Positions 45,188 to 57,069 of a stretch of DNA of 64,000 nt are shown piece by piece. The notes below the pieces were generated by a model. It was not told the origin of the DNA. It saw nothing but the letters and a program-made list of their open reading frames with translations, and made no database searches. The stretch comes from Epiperipatus broadwayi (taxonomy: Eukaryota > Onychophora > Udeonychophora > Euonychophora > Peripatidae): NCBI GenBank assembly GCA_028023455.1, contig JAQFVV010000020.1, positions 6,367,092 to 6,431,091 on the forward strand, read 5' to 3'. The translations under genes and the position numbers were made by a program. Within the stretch, counting starts at the first letter, position 1. The number at the start of each line of letters is the position of its first letter.

Positions 45188-45406
45188 CTTTAGAGAAAGG
45201 CTTTAGCCTTTATCTTATGTACCTTGAACATTTATAATAGACAAATGATATTTCTCTTTCTCTCTCTCTCTCTTTTTGACTATAGAGTGAACTCTCAAAC
45301 CTTAACACAAGATAGCAATTTTATAAAGATAAGAAAGGCCATCTTGTCTTTAACTATCACAAACATTCAAAATGCAAATGATAAAGGTTAAAGCCTTTCT
45401 CTAAAG
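45188..45406. repeat. MITE, 27-bp terminal inverted repeats, TATT duplication
   Basis: CTTTAGAGAAAGGCTTTAGC... at 45188-45214 is inverted at 45380-45406 with about one mismatch; TATT flanks both ends. Contains a CT-rich run near 45257-45273. Non-coding, 219 bp. Confidence 0.85.
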
Positions 45407-45541
45407 TATTTACACGCTTCCTACATGCTTAATAAATAATCGTAACTTTAAATTGCTTATATATAAATTTTTTAAAAATTTATTATATTAAAGAACTGTG
45501 ACTTATTATCATAGTTTATTAATCAGAAGTGGGTCATTATA

Positions 45542-47847
45542 CAGGCAGTCTCATAGTTACAAACTTAATTGGTTCCTGACATGTGTTTGGAATTTGAAAT
45601 TGTTTTAAAGTAGAGGTATGTAAAAGGACATGAAAAAGGGTTTTCAAAATGCAGTATTTATTTTTTATTGATTAGTATCTGGAGTTTTGTTTATAAATTT
45701 ATCAAGAGATAATTGAATTGTATTCTTTTTCTTCTCTTGATAAAGAATTCTGTAACATTCTGTGGTTTTTTTTCTATTGCCCTTTGTACATGAGATATAT
45801 GTTGTCCATTGGGATCACATTCTTCCATGAACATCAAAAATTTGCCAAGATGCATGAAAGCTTCATTCATATTCTTGATTGTCAAACTTTTAATAATAAT
45901 TTCATTATCAGGTTCTTCTTCATTTTGTATTTCATTCATGTCTTATAGTTTAATCAAGTCTTCATTTGACAGAGGTTCTGAGTGAGATTGCATTAACTCA
46001 TCAATGACATCTAAATTTAATTCATTCATTATATTAACTATTTCACTTGTGATATCTTCTGGAGTTTCTTCAATGTCCATAGAAGTATTCATCATTTGTG
46101 GATATATTTTTTCCAACAACCTGTCATTGTTGACTCTCTTATTTCAGCCCATGCATCCCCAATAATATTTATTGCATTCTATATACTATAACTTTTCCAA
46201 AAATCTCTTAATGTAGGTCCACCTTCCTTATCAATTGCCTTGATTGCTTGAATCATTAATCTTCTCATATAATACCACTTAAAAGTAGCTATCATAGTTT
46301 GGTCCATAGGTTGTATTTCTCTTGTGGTATTGGAAGGGATAAACACAACATTAACTCTGGATATAAATTTTGCAGGGATTTTGGATGTCCAGGACAATTG
46401 TCTAAGACCAATAATGTTTTAAATGGCAAATTATTCTCACTACAATATTGCCTAACAGAAGACACCAAATGATGTGAAAACCAATCTTGAAAAAGTTGTG
46501 CAGAAACCCAGGTTTTAATATTTGATTTTCACATGATTGGAAGCATTCTTTTATCTTTTCCTTTCAATGCTCTAGGATTTTCTGTCTGATAAATTAGCAT
46601 TGGCTTCAATTTAAAATCACCAGCTAAATTACCTCCAAGAAGTAATGTTAATCTGTTTTTAGAAGGTTTATACTAAAGTGCAATTGATTCTTCCTTTGCT
46701 AAATATGTGCGTGCCGGCATTTTTTTCCAAAACAATCCTGTCTCATCTACATTAAAGAGTAGCCATGGAAAATAAGCTCCATTTTTAATGATATTAGAGA
46801 AAATGGAAATAAATTCACTGGCAGCTTTCTTATCTGCACTGGCATTTTCCCCAGTACATTTCATATTATATAAAGAATATCTCATTTTAAATTTGTGAAA
46901 CCAGCCATTTTTTGCTACAAATTTAACATCAGAGTTTTCTTTTAATTCTTTCTTCCAATCTTCTGCAAACTAAGAGCCTTAGCTTGAATAATTGATAAAC
47001 TCACTTGGATGCCTTTTTGATGTTGAACTTCAATCCATAAAGCCAAAGATTTCTCCATTTCATCCATTACTCTGCCCTGTCTTTTTGAAACAATCTTTGA
47101 AGAAATATTTTCACAATTTTTAACTATTCCTTAATTTTGTTTTTGTTTTTCACAATTGAATATATTGTTGATTGGTTTAAATTACATGAATGTGTGATTG
47201 AAGCAAAAGATTCACCATCTTCAGAATGTTTAATTATATCCATTTTTGTCTCAACCGTTTGGGGTTTATGAGACCTTATTTCTTTTTGGTTGCATTAACA
47301 CTGTTGTTTTTTTGTTTCTCACTCATGTTTTTAATTAATAAGAAAGAAAAAAATTCATCAAAACAGAAATGTATACAGTGTATATGTAATGTAATCATGC
47401 ACAAGCTACTTTTAAAGACAAGTGCTAATCAATATGATCTTGTTCAAGACAGTCTGTGACGATGCTAAAAATAAAAGTAATTAATGTCAGAGAGATGGGA
47501 AGATTTGCTGTATTTTATATAAGTTCTTATTGTTTTCTAAAATATACTTTTAATTATTTTTTAAATTCCAAAGTTTATTTTTCTTTAGAAAAAAAATAAT
47601 TTCGAATGTATGTAAATAGTTTTTTTTTATCAGATACGGTAAATTTATAGCATTAAATACTAAAAGATTTTTTGTAATTATTAAAGTACTAAAATACTGT
47701 TCAGTTTTGAATACACATTTTTTTCTACAGTATATAGCACTAACTATACATGAAAGTATGTGCATAGACAAAAATCTAAAGTCCAAAAACGATTACATAA
47801 TAGCAAAATGTTTATAACTTGAATGTTTGTATCTAGGAGACTGCCCG
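45542..47847 (-). mobile_element. Full-length Tigger/pogo DNA transposon, dead
   Basis: Terminal inverted repeats: CAGGCAGTCTCATAGTTACA at the left and, read from the right, CGGGCAGTCTCCTAGATACA. Both ends are bordered by TA, the target duplication of the Tc1/mariner-pogo group. Length 2306 bp is usual for Tigger elements. It encloses one decayed minus-strand transposase, so this was an autonomous element inserted once. Confidence 0.93.
45960..47330 (-). pseudogene. Tigger/pogo (jerky-like) transposase
   Basis: Minus strand. The start MSEKQKNNSVNATKKK is followed by a frameshift into KMDIIKHSEDGESFASI and STIYSIVKNKNKIKE (CENP-B N-terminal helix-turn-helix); then KRQGRVMDEMEKSLALWIE and QVSLSIIQAKALSL with KMRYSLYNMKCTGENAS (second DNA-binding CENP-B domain); then the DDE nuclease: WLLFNVDETGLFWKKM (first Asp), LLVLDNCPGHPKSL (second Asp), VVFIPSNTTREIQPMDQ with TMIATFKWYYMRRL (third Asp). 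All three catalytic acids are still readable. At least three frameshifts and several stops, so no functional protein. The tail below about 46180 is very decayed. Confidence 0.9.
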
Positions 47848-47849
47848 TA

Positions 47850-48418
47850 TATGCATTCTAATATTTTATCTGTCAATGAGCACAATTTTATTACCAAAGT
47901 GTTTGACATAATTCTCAAAAACTGTAAAACTATAAATTGAAGATGACTTAATAACTTACTTATTCATTCATTTATAATACATGAACCAAAACATGACCCT
48001 TCCTGGAATAATCAAAAAAATTGGTGGTTATTGTAAAAATCAAAGTACTTTGGTTTCCTTGACTAACATAAGTATTTGGTTGTCATAAATAATATTATTG
48101 TAAATATATTAAAACTTGCTGAATAGATTGAGTTTAGTTTCTTGTAATTTTTTTTTTATTTTTAAAAATGCATTTATGCAATAATAGAAAAGACAGTTAC
48201 ATGAAGAGAAGTTACGTTTTTATTATTTGAAATATTATGGCTATAATATTTAATTGCAACGGAAATAACTGACCTTCCAATGAACAATGTAAATGTCAAG
48301 TCAACTTACGAAAATATAAAATATCAATCTATTTTTAACACTATATTAGCTTTAGAATTAAATTTAAATTGATCATATAGGTAATTTGAGATGTATAAAA
48401 GCAATAAATAACGGTGTT
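47850..48418. other. AT-rich stretch, no feature recognised
   Basis: Nothing recognised. Confidence 0.4.
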
Positions 48419-48420
48419 TT

Positions 48421-48479
48421 ATAATCTGGCCCAACTGATAATTGCGGGTTTAGCGTGAAATAGGTATATTGGTGATTAT
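48421..48479 (+). ncRNA. Damaged hammerhead, family A
   Basis: ATAATC/GATTAT outer stem I and CCCAA/TTGGT inner stem I, stem II TTGCG/AGCGT-like, GAAA present, but the core reads CTGATAA (G8 to A), predicted inactive. Confidence 0.55.
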
Positions 48480-48600
48480 TTATCTTTTCGACATATATGT
48501 GTTCAAGTGTATCAGTGTTATGAGATAGAGTGGAGAGTAGTGGGTCGTGTGAAAGTCTGTGCTCATATACCCTATATATCGATACAGGTATATAATAAGC
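48421..48600 (+). mobile_element. Family A copy, truncated at the ribozyme
   Basis: Starts exactly at the outer stem I strand ATAATC and continues through CTTTTCGACATATATGTG, GAGATAGAGTGGAGAG and GTGAAAGTCTGTGCTC to CCCTATATAT. It belongs to the subfamily also present at 60.6 and 61.6 kb. A 5' end lying at the ribozyme 5' edge is worth noting. Confidence 0.75.
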
Positions 48601-48604
48601 CTAT

Positions 48605-49600
48605 ATATCAGTTACTACTATAAAATTGTAAGATTGTTTATTTATAACATTATTAAATAATTTATATTCCATATATATTTCTAGAAATATGTATTCCCAA
48701 AATGTGCACTTTTTAATACAAATTCTTAATAATATAAGAAAAAAAATTGAGCCACAAGAGGGTTAACTTTTTCCATTGTTTGCTCTAAATGCTAAGCAGA
48801 ATGGTGTAATCTCTCTAATTTTGTTTACAAAATGGTCTCACTACGAAATGTTTTTAGTTTTGTACAACTCAGTTATTCTGTCTGGATTTGTATAATTTAA
48901 TGATTTAATAAACAGAATTCATTCTCTTAATTGTAGAAATTTTTAATCAAATTAAAGTAAGGTTTCTAAGGAAGACACCTATTTTGTATAACAACCTTTA
49001 AGAAATAACAGGTGAATTTACTTATCATTTATCTTGACAAATTTTTACCTGTGCAATTTTTTCCTTCCTAATTGGTAAGATATATATATTAAATTTTTTA
49101 TTAAACGCTTTAAACAAGAATGTTTTCATTTCTATTGCAGATTTTCAAAGTTTCTTTCCACGAAGATTTGGAAATTTTTTTCATCTGTCGTACATAATCA
49201 ATAGTTGGATATATTTTATGTATAAATTTTATAAACATATACATATTGAAGAATTATTTCAACAAAACAAATAAATAAGAAATACTCATTTTTTAAATTC
49301 TTCTATTGCTTATTGAAAGACATAGAAGTTCAATGCATACAATTTTATTAAGACATCACAAATAGTAAATAAATAATATTTTAAATCAATATATTACATA
49401 TTTATGTATATAATTTATAGGATATTGCAGTAAATTAAAATCTTAAATAAACCTTCTTCTATTACTGATTTGGAAGGACACGTCTTTCTTCGTCTTCACT
49501 TTCTATCTCCATTTTTTATTATTATAAATAATCAACATTTTATATATATTTGATTTCAATCTTTATATATATGTAAAAAAATGTCAGATGAGACAGAAAT
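48605..49600. other. AT-rich stretch, no feature recognised
   Basis: Nothing recognised. Confidence 0.4.
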
Positions 49601-49603
49601 ATG

Positions 49604-49700
49604 TCTTGCGTTGTTAGCCGAGAGGTATCGCAGTCGCCATGAAGCAAGAAGATCGGGGCAGACGGTTCGCGTCCCGGCCGATGCTATGACATATGAAAAA
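49604..49700 (+). mobile_element. tRNA-derived SINE, subfamily 2
   Basis: TTGTTAGCCGAGAGGTATCGC, ... CAGACGGTTCGCGTCCCGGCC, GATGCTATGACATATG, poly(A). A short deletion has removed part of the middle compared with the 50.4-kb copy. Confidence 0.85.
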
Positions 49701-50350
49701 AAAATATATATATATAAAAACAAAAAAATACCTTTTAATTAATTAAAGAATTTTTGCATTTATTTAAAACAAGAAATAATTTATCCAGACTAAGAAAATT
49801 TATAATGGGTTTAATATATATATATTCTAGTAATTGTTAAAAACCGGTTCTAGTCTATAAGAATAGACATGTATTTTAGCAAGTCCTTATTTATGAGATT
49901 CACACTTAAATAAATATAAATGATTATTGATCATTCTTTACTACAGTTAGCAAAATTTCGTTTAACATTATGTAGACCTTAAATTTAATTTAGAGTTAAA
50001 TGTAATCTAATAATTTATATTCTGATAAAGAATGCTATTAAAAGGTTATTTATTAAAAGTATTCATCTAAAAAGTAAATCTGTCTGTGTTGCACCGCAAT
50101 AAATGCAAAATAATGATGTTAGATTTGAAAGACTCTGTAGGATTTGGTTCAACTAAAGAGTCTTTATTAGTCAAAACACATCTTGAGAGAGTATTTTGTC
50201 CAGTAGCGTATCCATATGTTTGCATAAAAGAGTCATTAATTGTGAGCAAATTTTATGCATACAGTTTCAATATTTATTGTTAGCTTAAGTCACCAATAGA
50301 TGTTAGATGATCGCACTCATTAAATCTCTATAGTCTTTTTATCTGTATTC

Positions 50351-50386
50351 TCAGACTATTTTCTGGTTTTCATTAGTAAGAAGTTC
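50351..50386 (-). repeat. Family B-like fragment
   Basis: Minus strand ACTTCTTACTAATGAAAACC then AGAAAATAGTCTGAGA follows the family B hammerhead-like zone with substitutions. Very short; directly precedes a SINE. A similar fragment may lie at 50960-51005 (AGGTCACAAGTTAGAAACTAG on the minus strand). Confidence 0.35.
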
Positions 50387-50485
50387 TGCGCTGTTAGCCG
50401 AGAGGTCATCGCGGCCGCCTTGCAAGCAAGTAGTTGGTTGCAGACGGTTGTGGGTTCACGTCCCGGCCGGTGCTATGACATATGA
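50387..50485 (+). mobile_element. tRNA-derived SINE, subfamily 2
   Basis: CTGTTAGCCGAGAGGTCATCGC, CCTTGCAAGCAAGTAGTTGG, TTGTGGGTTCACGTCCCGGC, CGGTGCTATGACATATGAG. Fullest subfamily 2 copy here. Confidence 0.9.
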
Positions 50486-50489
50486 GAAA

Positions 50490-51430
50490 GTTTTGGATTT
50501 AAATATGCATAAACTAATTTTGTATATACTACTGTCAAGCTGATTGCTTGAGCTTTGATGGGGAGAACTGGATTCATATGAATAGAAATTTGCTACTGGA
50601 CAACATTGTGTAAGTTAAGGTCATGTGTTGTTTTGTTGATTTTATTAATTATAAGTAAGGATATTAATAAACTTAAGTAATATTTTTATCTTTTGTATAT
50701 AAATAATTTTTGTTAAAAAGGGAATATAATCTATGTTTTTTAAGTTTCCCACTGAGTATTAAATTAATTGATAAAATATTTTTTAAAACTTAGTGTTGAT
50801 CATTGTTTGAATTTTGACTGAATGCAAAACACATTCTTATTAGAACTTTAAAACATAATTTATATTTTAGAAGCAGATCTCTTCACTCTAATTTAGAATT
50901 ATCTATAGTAAATGCAAGTAGTCTGTGGATACCAGAAACAGTGCTATTATACTTACTTCTCCAAGCTAGTTTCTAACTTGTGACCTTTTTTCATAAAGGC
51001 TTGTGAATTTAATCTCTTTTATACCTAGGAGTGACATTTTATTTATTTTTTACTATTAAGCTTATAGTCTAAAATTTAAACATAATTGAGTTATAAATAC
51101 AAACCAACTTGTTTCTATATATAATAACTAGTAGATTTTCATAGATTTTATAGATGTACTTACTAAAATTATAATGGGAATTACGGAGTATTTTTTTAGA
51201 TAATTTTAATTAGGAGGTAATCAAGCAACCAATCAATTAAAGCAGGTATTGCAAAGTGAAATCACGTATTCTAATAAAAGTTTTAAACTGACTCGGTTTT
51301 ATACTTAAAGTTGCCACTTTTTGTTTAAAACAGATTCAGACAAATAATATTACTGGATAGCATGATTTTACTTTTAATAAGCTGTTTGGTTAAGATGAAA
51401 TTATCTAGAAAAGAATTGGGAATTACCATT
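50490..51430. other. AT-rich stretch, little recognised
   Basis: Apart from the possible family B fragment near 50960-51005, nothing recognised. Confidence 0.4.
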
Positions 51431-51436
51431 ACAATA

Positions 51437-52926
51437 TGAGGGTGAGTCAAAAATTGTCCACACTGATATATTAAAACTTCTTTTGTCTGCATTGGCTTAT
51501 CACTATTTTTTGTATTATATGACTGTTTTTACAGTCATTTCAGGCAATGTAAACATGTTACTTCATTTCAAATGTGACTGCAATGTGTGAAACAATGACT
51601 CACTCATGATTTATATGAAAGAAAAGGAGCATATGGTGATTTATTTTTTGTGGTCTGAGGGTTTGTTTGGTACCAATATTTATTGAAAACTTTGTACATA
51701 TTATGGAGAAAATGTTTTTTCATGAAGATGTGTGTATGAATAGTTAGAAATGTTCAAAAAAGATCACACAAGCATCAGCCATGAAGAAGGAACTAGAACC
51801 GATCCACATTGACAACTAATAAAGCATAGAGCATGCATATAAATGAATTCTGCGGGATATACAAGTGACAACATATTATGTGATATAACTTTGCCTAAAC
51901 TTTGTAAAAGGTGTACCAAAACAATTTATGGGAAAGCCCAAAAAAAAGTGTTTAGATATCTATCAACAAAATTTGAACTGATTCTTTAAGGAAGGTAAAA
52001 TTTTCTTAAAAATAATTATTACTGGTGAAGAGACATGGATTAATTTCTACAAGCCTGGGAGTACATGGTAGAGTATGGAAACAGCTTCCTTTTCCAACAA
52101 AAAAAAATTCCAAAAGACAATTGTGTGCTGGAAAATTTATATTTGTAAATTTTCATTTTCACTGGGAAAATATTAAAACATTATCAAAAAAAGTTCAACA
52201 ATCAACAATGCTCATTATAGTGAAATGATAATGTGCATCCACCCAGTGTTGCCCCAAAAGTTGATTCTCTCCAAAAACTTTATTTTGAAGTATTGTAGTA
52301 TCCATCTTATAGTCCTGATCATATATCATCAGATTATCTTTTTAGTTCTCTTAAAGAGGCCCGATAAGAATGAATATTAATATCTGATGAAGAGCTAAAG
52401 ACAATAGTGCACTCATGATTCACAGTTCAGCCTAAAACATTTTTAATGAAGGAATATGAGATCTTGTTGACAGATGGAAAAAGTATATTGAAAATCAGGG
52501 AGACATGTCAAAAAATACATCTCAATGTGGTACTGATTTTTTTAGCTGATACAGGCCACTTGGTGGCGTTCTATACAGTTTAGAACACATAAATATAACA
52601 TTACTTGGCCTCTATTTTTTATGCATACAAAATTATGTTTTTATTGATGGCATTCTACACAGTTTAATATTTAATATTTAAACAAAATCAATAATAATCA
52701 AATAAATAACAAACAACCTTTACAACTTGTTTAAGTTCACAAACCGCATTTTATACTCACAAATGGGCCCATCAAATGGTGTATTAATGTGTTTTTGGCT
52801 AGCAACAATGCCATCAAGCAGCCTGTATCAGCTAAAGAATCAGTAGCAATGATGTTTTTGTCTTTTATGAAAGTTTATTACAATAAATTCTACAACTGAG
52901 TGTGGATAATTTTTGATTCACTCTTA
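51437..52926 (+). mobile_element. Full-length dead mariner element
   Basis: Terminal inverted repeats: GAGGGTGAGTCAAAAATTGT (left, from 51438) and, from the right end, AGAGTGAATCAAAAATTATC followed by CACACT on both. The decayed transposase is on the plus strand: NSKCS-like and MKKELEPIHIDN near 51780, IITGEETWINFYKPGSTWS near 52014-52070 (TGDETW with the catalytic Asp turned to Glu), YPSYSPDHISSDYLF near 52300 (YSPDLAPSDYHLF), ISDEELKTIVHS, and a C-terminus like LVDRWKKCIEKQGDY. Many stops. Its length of 1490 bp exceeds the usual 1.3 kb because a palindromic insertion sits at 52530-52846. Confidence 0.85.
52530..52846. repeat. Palindrome-ended insertion inside the mariner
   Basis: TACTGATTTTTTAGCTGATA and CAGGCCACTTGGTGGC at the left are inverted at 52800-52846. 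It lies between the transposase stop and the right terminal repeat. It could be an independent MITE or a rearranged duplicate of the mariner 3' region. Confidence 0.7.
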
Positions 52927-52929
52927 TCT

Positions 52930-53712
52930 CTCTTATACATTAATCACAAATTATATATTTTTCTTTTAAAAAAATTGATTTCCTTAGTTGCATATAATAA
53001 TGGTTATATAGAAGTAAAATTAAATTTATATTATAGTGCAGTCATAACATATATTATATTTATCATTATAAATAATTGTCACATTTTTAAAACTTGAAAT
53101 ATTTGGGGAATGCAAAAAAAAAAAAAAGGTAAAAAACGGACGATGCAATATTAGATACATCAATTTTTCATTAACAGCAAATTACAAGATTATTAGTGAT
53201 AATTTAAAACAAATAATAATAAAAAAACATTTATAAACAAACTTTGTTTATGAGTTCTCATGCAATGAGAGAAGACACCAAGTGCTTCATAAATGTGAAT
53301 GGGATGGCCAATGGCTTTAGCTTTAATATTTATCTTAATGATCTTAAATTTTAAAATGGAAAGAAATTTAGGATAAATGGACTGGAATGTGAAATGACCC
53401 CTTGGAACCAGAACATAAAAATGATGAATGTTATGTGTTGTGACTCTAATATGGAGAAAAGCAATATTACAGCATATAATATTCGTTATAATATATCTAT
53501 TTTCTTAACAAAGAGCATTAAAATGGGTTATAGATTTATCACCATGATTAAATAATCATCTACAGTTTTACATTATTTGTCAGTATTTTCACTATTTGAT
53601 AGAATTGTATTTAGTAGCAAAACATCATATAATAGTAACTTTTTATATTTAACATGTGCAATGTAAAATTTAGCAATCAATGGTTTCCAGATGATAATGT
53701 TATAACATGTGT
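52930..53712. other. AT-rich stretch, no feature recognised
   Basis: Nothing recognised. Confidence 0.4.
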
Positions 53713-53729
53713 ATCCTAAAATCATAAAT

Positions 53730-54052
53730 AGTAGACATCAGCATGGGATTTGGGCTTTCCATCATCAGAATTTCAATGGTATGAATGGCTGAAAAGTTGG
53801 AAGTTGGAGTAGATTGAAGCCTGTCCATTAAAGTATGAAGATTTGCTACCTTAATATAAACTAAGCACTGATTATATATATATGTGGGAGATGATAATCT
53901 GGACCAACTGATGAGTTCTGGTTTGAATAAAATACATATAGTGGTGATTATTTATCTTTCCTACATGTGTGTGGTTATGTGTATCAGTTGTATGACATAG
54001 TGCAGATAGTTGAAGGGTGCTTGAAAGTCTCAGTTCAAATCCCTATATTTAT
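53730..54052 (+). mobile_element. Family A copy
   Basis: Plus orientation from CATCAGCATGGGATTTGG through CCTGTCCATTAAAGTATGAA, ribozyme, and TTGAAAGTCTCAGTTCAAAT. Flanks share CTAAAA(A)TCATA, a likely target duplication. Confidence 0.75.
53893..53952 (+). ncRNA. Damaged hammerhead, family A
   Basis: ATAATC-TGG-ACCAA stem I strand and CTGATGA intact, GGTTT loop present, but stem II is eroded and AAAA stands in place of GAAA. Predicted inactive. Confidence 0.55.
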
Positions 54053-54158
54053 CTAAAAATCATAGTAAGTATGTATTAATAAGTAACATAGAACTCAGAT
54101 CAACAATATGTATATATATAAATACTAATAAATAACACACAGTTACTTCTCTATAAAG

Positions 54159-54205
54159 CTGCTTTAATATTTCAACCAGCAGACTGGTTTTCATCAGAAA
54201 GCACA
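54159..54205 (-). ncRNA. Hammerhead ribozyme-like motif, strongly paired
   Basis: Minus strand: TGCTTT (stem I) - CTGATGA - A - AACCAG-TCTG-CTGGTT (perfect 6-bp stem II) - GAAA - TATT (one-pair stem III, UU cleavage site) - AAAGCA (stem I, perfect 6-bp partner). The core is intact. It is not part of family A or B; the form resembles Penelope terminal ribozymes. No protein remnant identified next to it. Confidence 0.7.
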
Positions 54206-54229
54206 GCAAAATGGCTATTTTCAGAATTT

Positions 54230-55215
54230 AAACACTAAAATATTACAAACATTTACATATCAGATAAAAAAAGTAATTCTTATTGGCTAAATTTATTTAT
54301 ACAATAATTTTTATTAATTAATCAACTGATACATATCTCATAATTTTTTAACACAAAGAAAAAAAACAGAAAGGGTGTTCTCATAAGCCAATAAATAAGT
54401 AACTAATAACTTTGGGGGCTTTTGTATAGCTACCATCCCTTTGTTTTTCTGAGAAACTTCTAAAACCAGGCGTTAATCAGATAACTCCAGATAAGCCAGA
54501 AAATTCTAAACATTAATTGCATTCCATGCCACTTGCTTTGTGTAATTTAACTTTGACAATGCCTACTGTAAAAAAATTACTTATCTTTTAAATTAAAACA
54601 ATAAAAAAAATAACATTCCTTACACCAAGCATTGTCTGAAATGTAGAAAAAATAATCTTATACAAAGAGAAGCTATTTTTATTTTTAAAATTCATTTTCT
54701 CTTCCTTTTTGATTTTTTTTTTTTTTTTAAACTAAAATTATAATGTTAACCATGTGTGTGTGTGTATTATATCACCCTCGTTAATATAAGAGCTTAATAA
54801 AAATATAAATGAATTACAACTCTAATAAAATAAATAAATTTACAAATTAAAATAAATATTTAAAATCCTATTTTCAAATAAAATTTAAACATTCCTTGTA
54901 TATTATTTATTTAATACTCAGTATTTAATATTTTTTAAATACCTGTAATTTAATATTGTCTTAATATCATAAACAATACAAATATGTATACATTCACATG
55001 CATACACACTCTAAATAATAATGGACAGTTTTGTTTGACTGTGTTCACATATTATTTGGTAAATTTATGCAGTAAATAAAAATATTAGCAAATGAATCTA
55101 ATAATATGTAATTTACTTTATTAAGTCTTTCTAAAAATAAAATATTAACTTTATGTTTTATTGCTATTTCAAATAAACCAACAATTTAATATAACATTTA
55201 TTTAAAAAAATTAAA
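54230..55215. other. AT-rich stretch, no feature recognised
   Basis: Could include the rest of the element that carries the 54.2-kb ribozyme, but no coding block was recognised. Confidence 0.35.
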
Positions 55216-55217
55216 AT

Positions 55218-56462
55218 TAGTTAGTCCATAGGTGGAGCTCTTATTGGCAAGTCATCCTCCTCATAGCTCCCACAGAATGACTTTGAAAAGTTGGTTTTGC
55301 AGCAGTAAAAAGTATCTTTTATATTTATTTGGCCCTTTAAAGGCCTTATTTTGATGCTAATGTGCTCTTTCATCCACTAAATCTCAGTTTTAATGCATTT
55401 TAAACATAATTTCCCTATGTCTACCTTGTGCTTATCAGCAATTAACTTACCTCATCCCTCTCCCCTGTTTGGTGGGTGGTTCAACTGTTTCATGGACCAT
55501 AAAGGGTTTGATTCTTTCTTAGACACTTAAATATTTCTTCTACTCCATTTCCCCTGTCACTCTGAACTTGTTTATAAAGTTTTTTGTGCATTGTTCCAGT
55601 TATTTAGGCCATTTCTAACAATCTTTTTTTTTTTTCAGACATCCCCTCCTCTGGAGTAACTAACAGCCTAAAAATCCACTCAATTTTCTCATTACTCAAC
55701 TAAAATTATTAATAACAAGTTTTCCAGTGTTTTTTTTTTTTTTTTGCTTTTACATCAATATATTTAATTTTTCCATTTCAAAATTGTTTTCTTCATTACT
55801 TTTCATTCTTTCAAATGGCTTAAAGATGGCTGCTGCCTCTAGCGGCAAAAATATGCAGAGACTTAAACTACATGAACTTCAAAATTACCCAAATTTTATC
55901 CAAATCAAATTTCAAACAAAAACTTACTAAAAACATCATCACCAAAGAACATATTTCAAAGTCTCCATCTCCTTGCCCTCTGGATTTTCCTCCCTTTCAG
56001 ACTGTGGTTTGCTCTATCAAAGGTAAAAAACAAGTCAAAAAGAAAAACATGACCAATCATAACACCACTCCAAATACAACAGGAAAAACTAAAATTCCAC
56101 ATCTACAAAAGACAAAAATCAGCCTGTTGCATCTAAGCATAACTCAGAGATCTCATTCATTCCTGAAACCTCTAAAGACTTAACATATAGCAATTCCTCC
56201 AAAGTTAATGTCATATATGGATCATCTTATCAAGCCACCAGGGAAACCAAGCCTATCAACATTGTTTCCTTCCAAAGACTCTTCTTTGCCAGGACTACAT
56301 ACTCTTTCCATATCCCCTTCCCATTTCATATGTATTCCCTTCCCTTCACCATATTGTACTTGAATTTCATTTTGCTATGTCATTATCTTTTTGTAAACCT
56401 TTTTTAACTGTTGTGTATTTTATCCTTTTGTTGAATAAAAGCTTTCATCAGTGAAAAAAAAA
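55218..56462 (+). mobile_element. Polyadenylated retroposon of unknown family
   Basis: Less A+T-rich, T/C-rich segment ending in GAATAAAAGCTTTCATCAGTG followed by nine A, i.e. a polyadenylation signal and tail, as in a retroposed transcript or 5'-truncated LINE. Near its middle lies AAAGATGGCTG (55826), a good initiation context, opening MAAASSGKNMQRLKLHELQN and stopping after about 34 codons; another frame stays open to about 56180 without recognisable motifs. TTTTTTTTTTTTCAG at 55627 looks like a splice acceptor tract. Could be a processed pseudogene, an internally deleted LINE with ORF1 start, or a real 3' exon. Confidence 0.45.
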
Positions 56463-56464
56463 CA

Positions 56465-57045
56465 ACTTACGCATCATCTTACACCAAGATATATTGTTAA
56501 TTACTATTTATTTGTGAGGTCAACTACCTGATCTTTTTTAAAATCAATTGAAAATTACAATAAAATAAGCCACAATTGTTTTTAGAAATATAATACTTCC
56601 AGGTTTATATTTAGACTATGAATGTACAATATATATATATATATATCAGTGATGAAGCATGGCATTTTTTGGAACAGAAGCACACTTCTTTTATTTCATT
56701 TGTCACAACATTTTTTATGTAATAATGACTAATATATATTACACACATATAGAATAATATGAAACTCTCTTATCTGTAAATCAGAGAGTACATTATCAAT
56801 ATATTTTTATTTTCCAAATTCTTTTAACATTCTTAAAAGTTTTAACTGTAAATTAGATTTTAGCATTGTTTGAACTTCTTATAATCTACCAAGAATGTGT
56901 TAGTCAAATAAAAACAATTCAATTGTTGGTAAAAAAAAATTGAAAGTGAATTTTTTAAATTGAATTTTAATCAAAGCTTATGAAAGTTTTAGTAAATTTT
57001 TCTACGGAAGCACTCATTCCATTCAATACATGGCCACTTCATCCC
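56465..57045. other. AT-rich stretch, no feature recognised
   Basis: Short (AT)n at 56629-56646. Nothing else recognised. Confidence 0.4.
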
Positions 57046-57069
57046 TGATATATATATAAGTACCAATGT

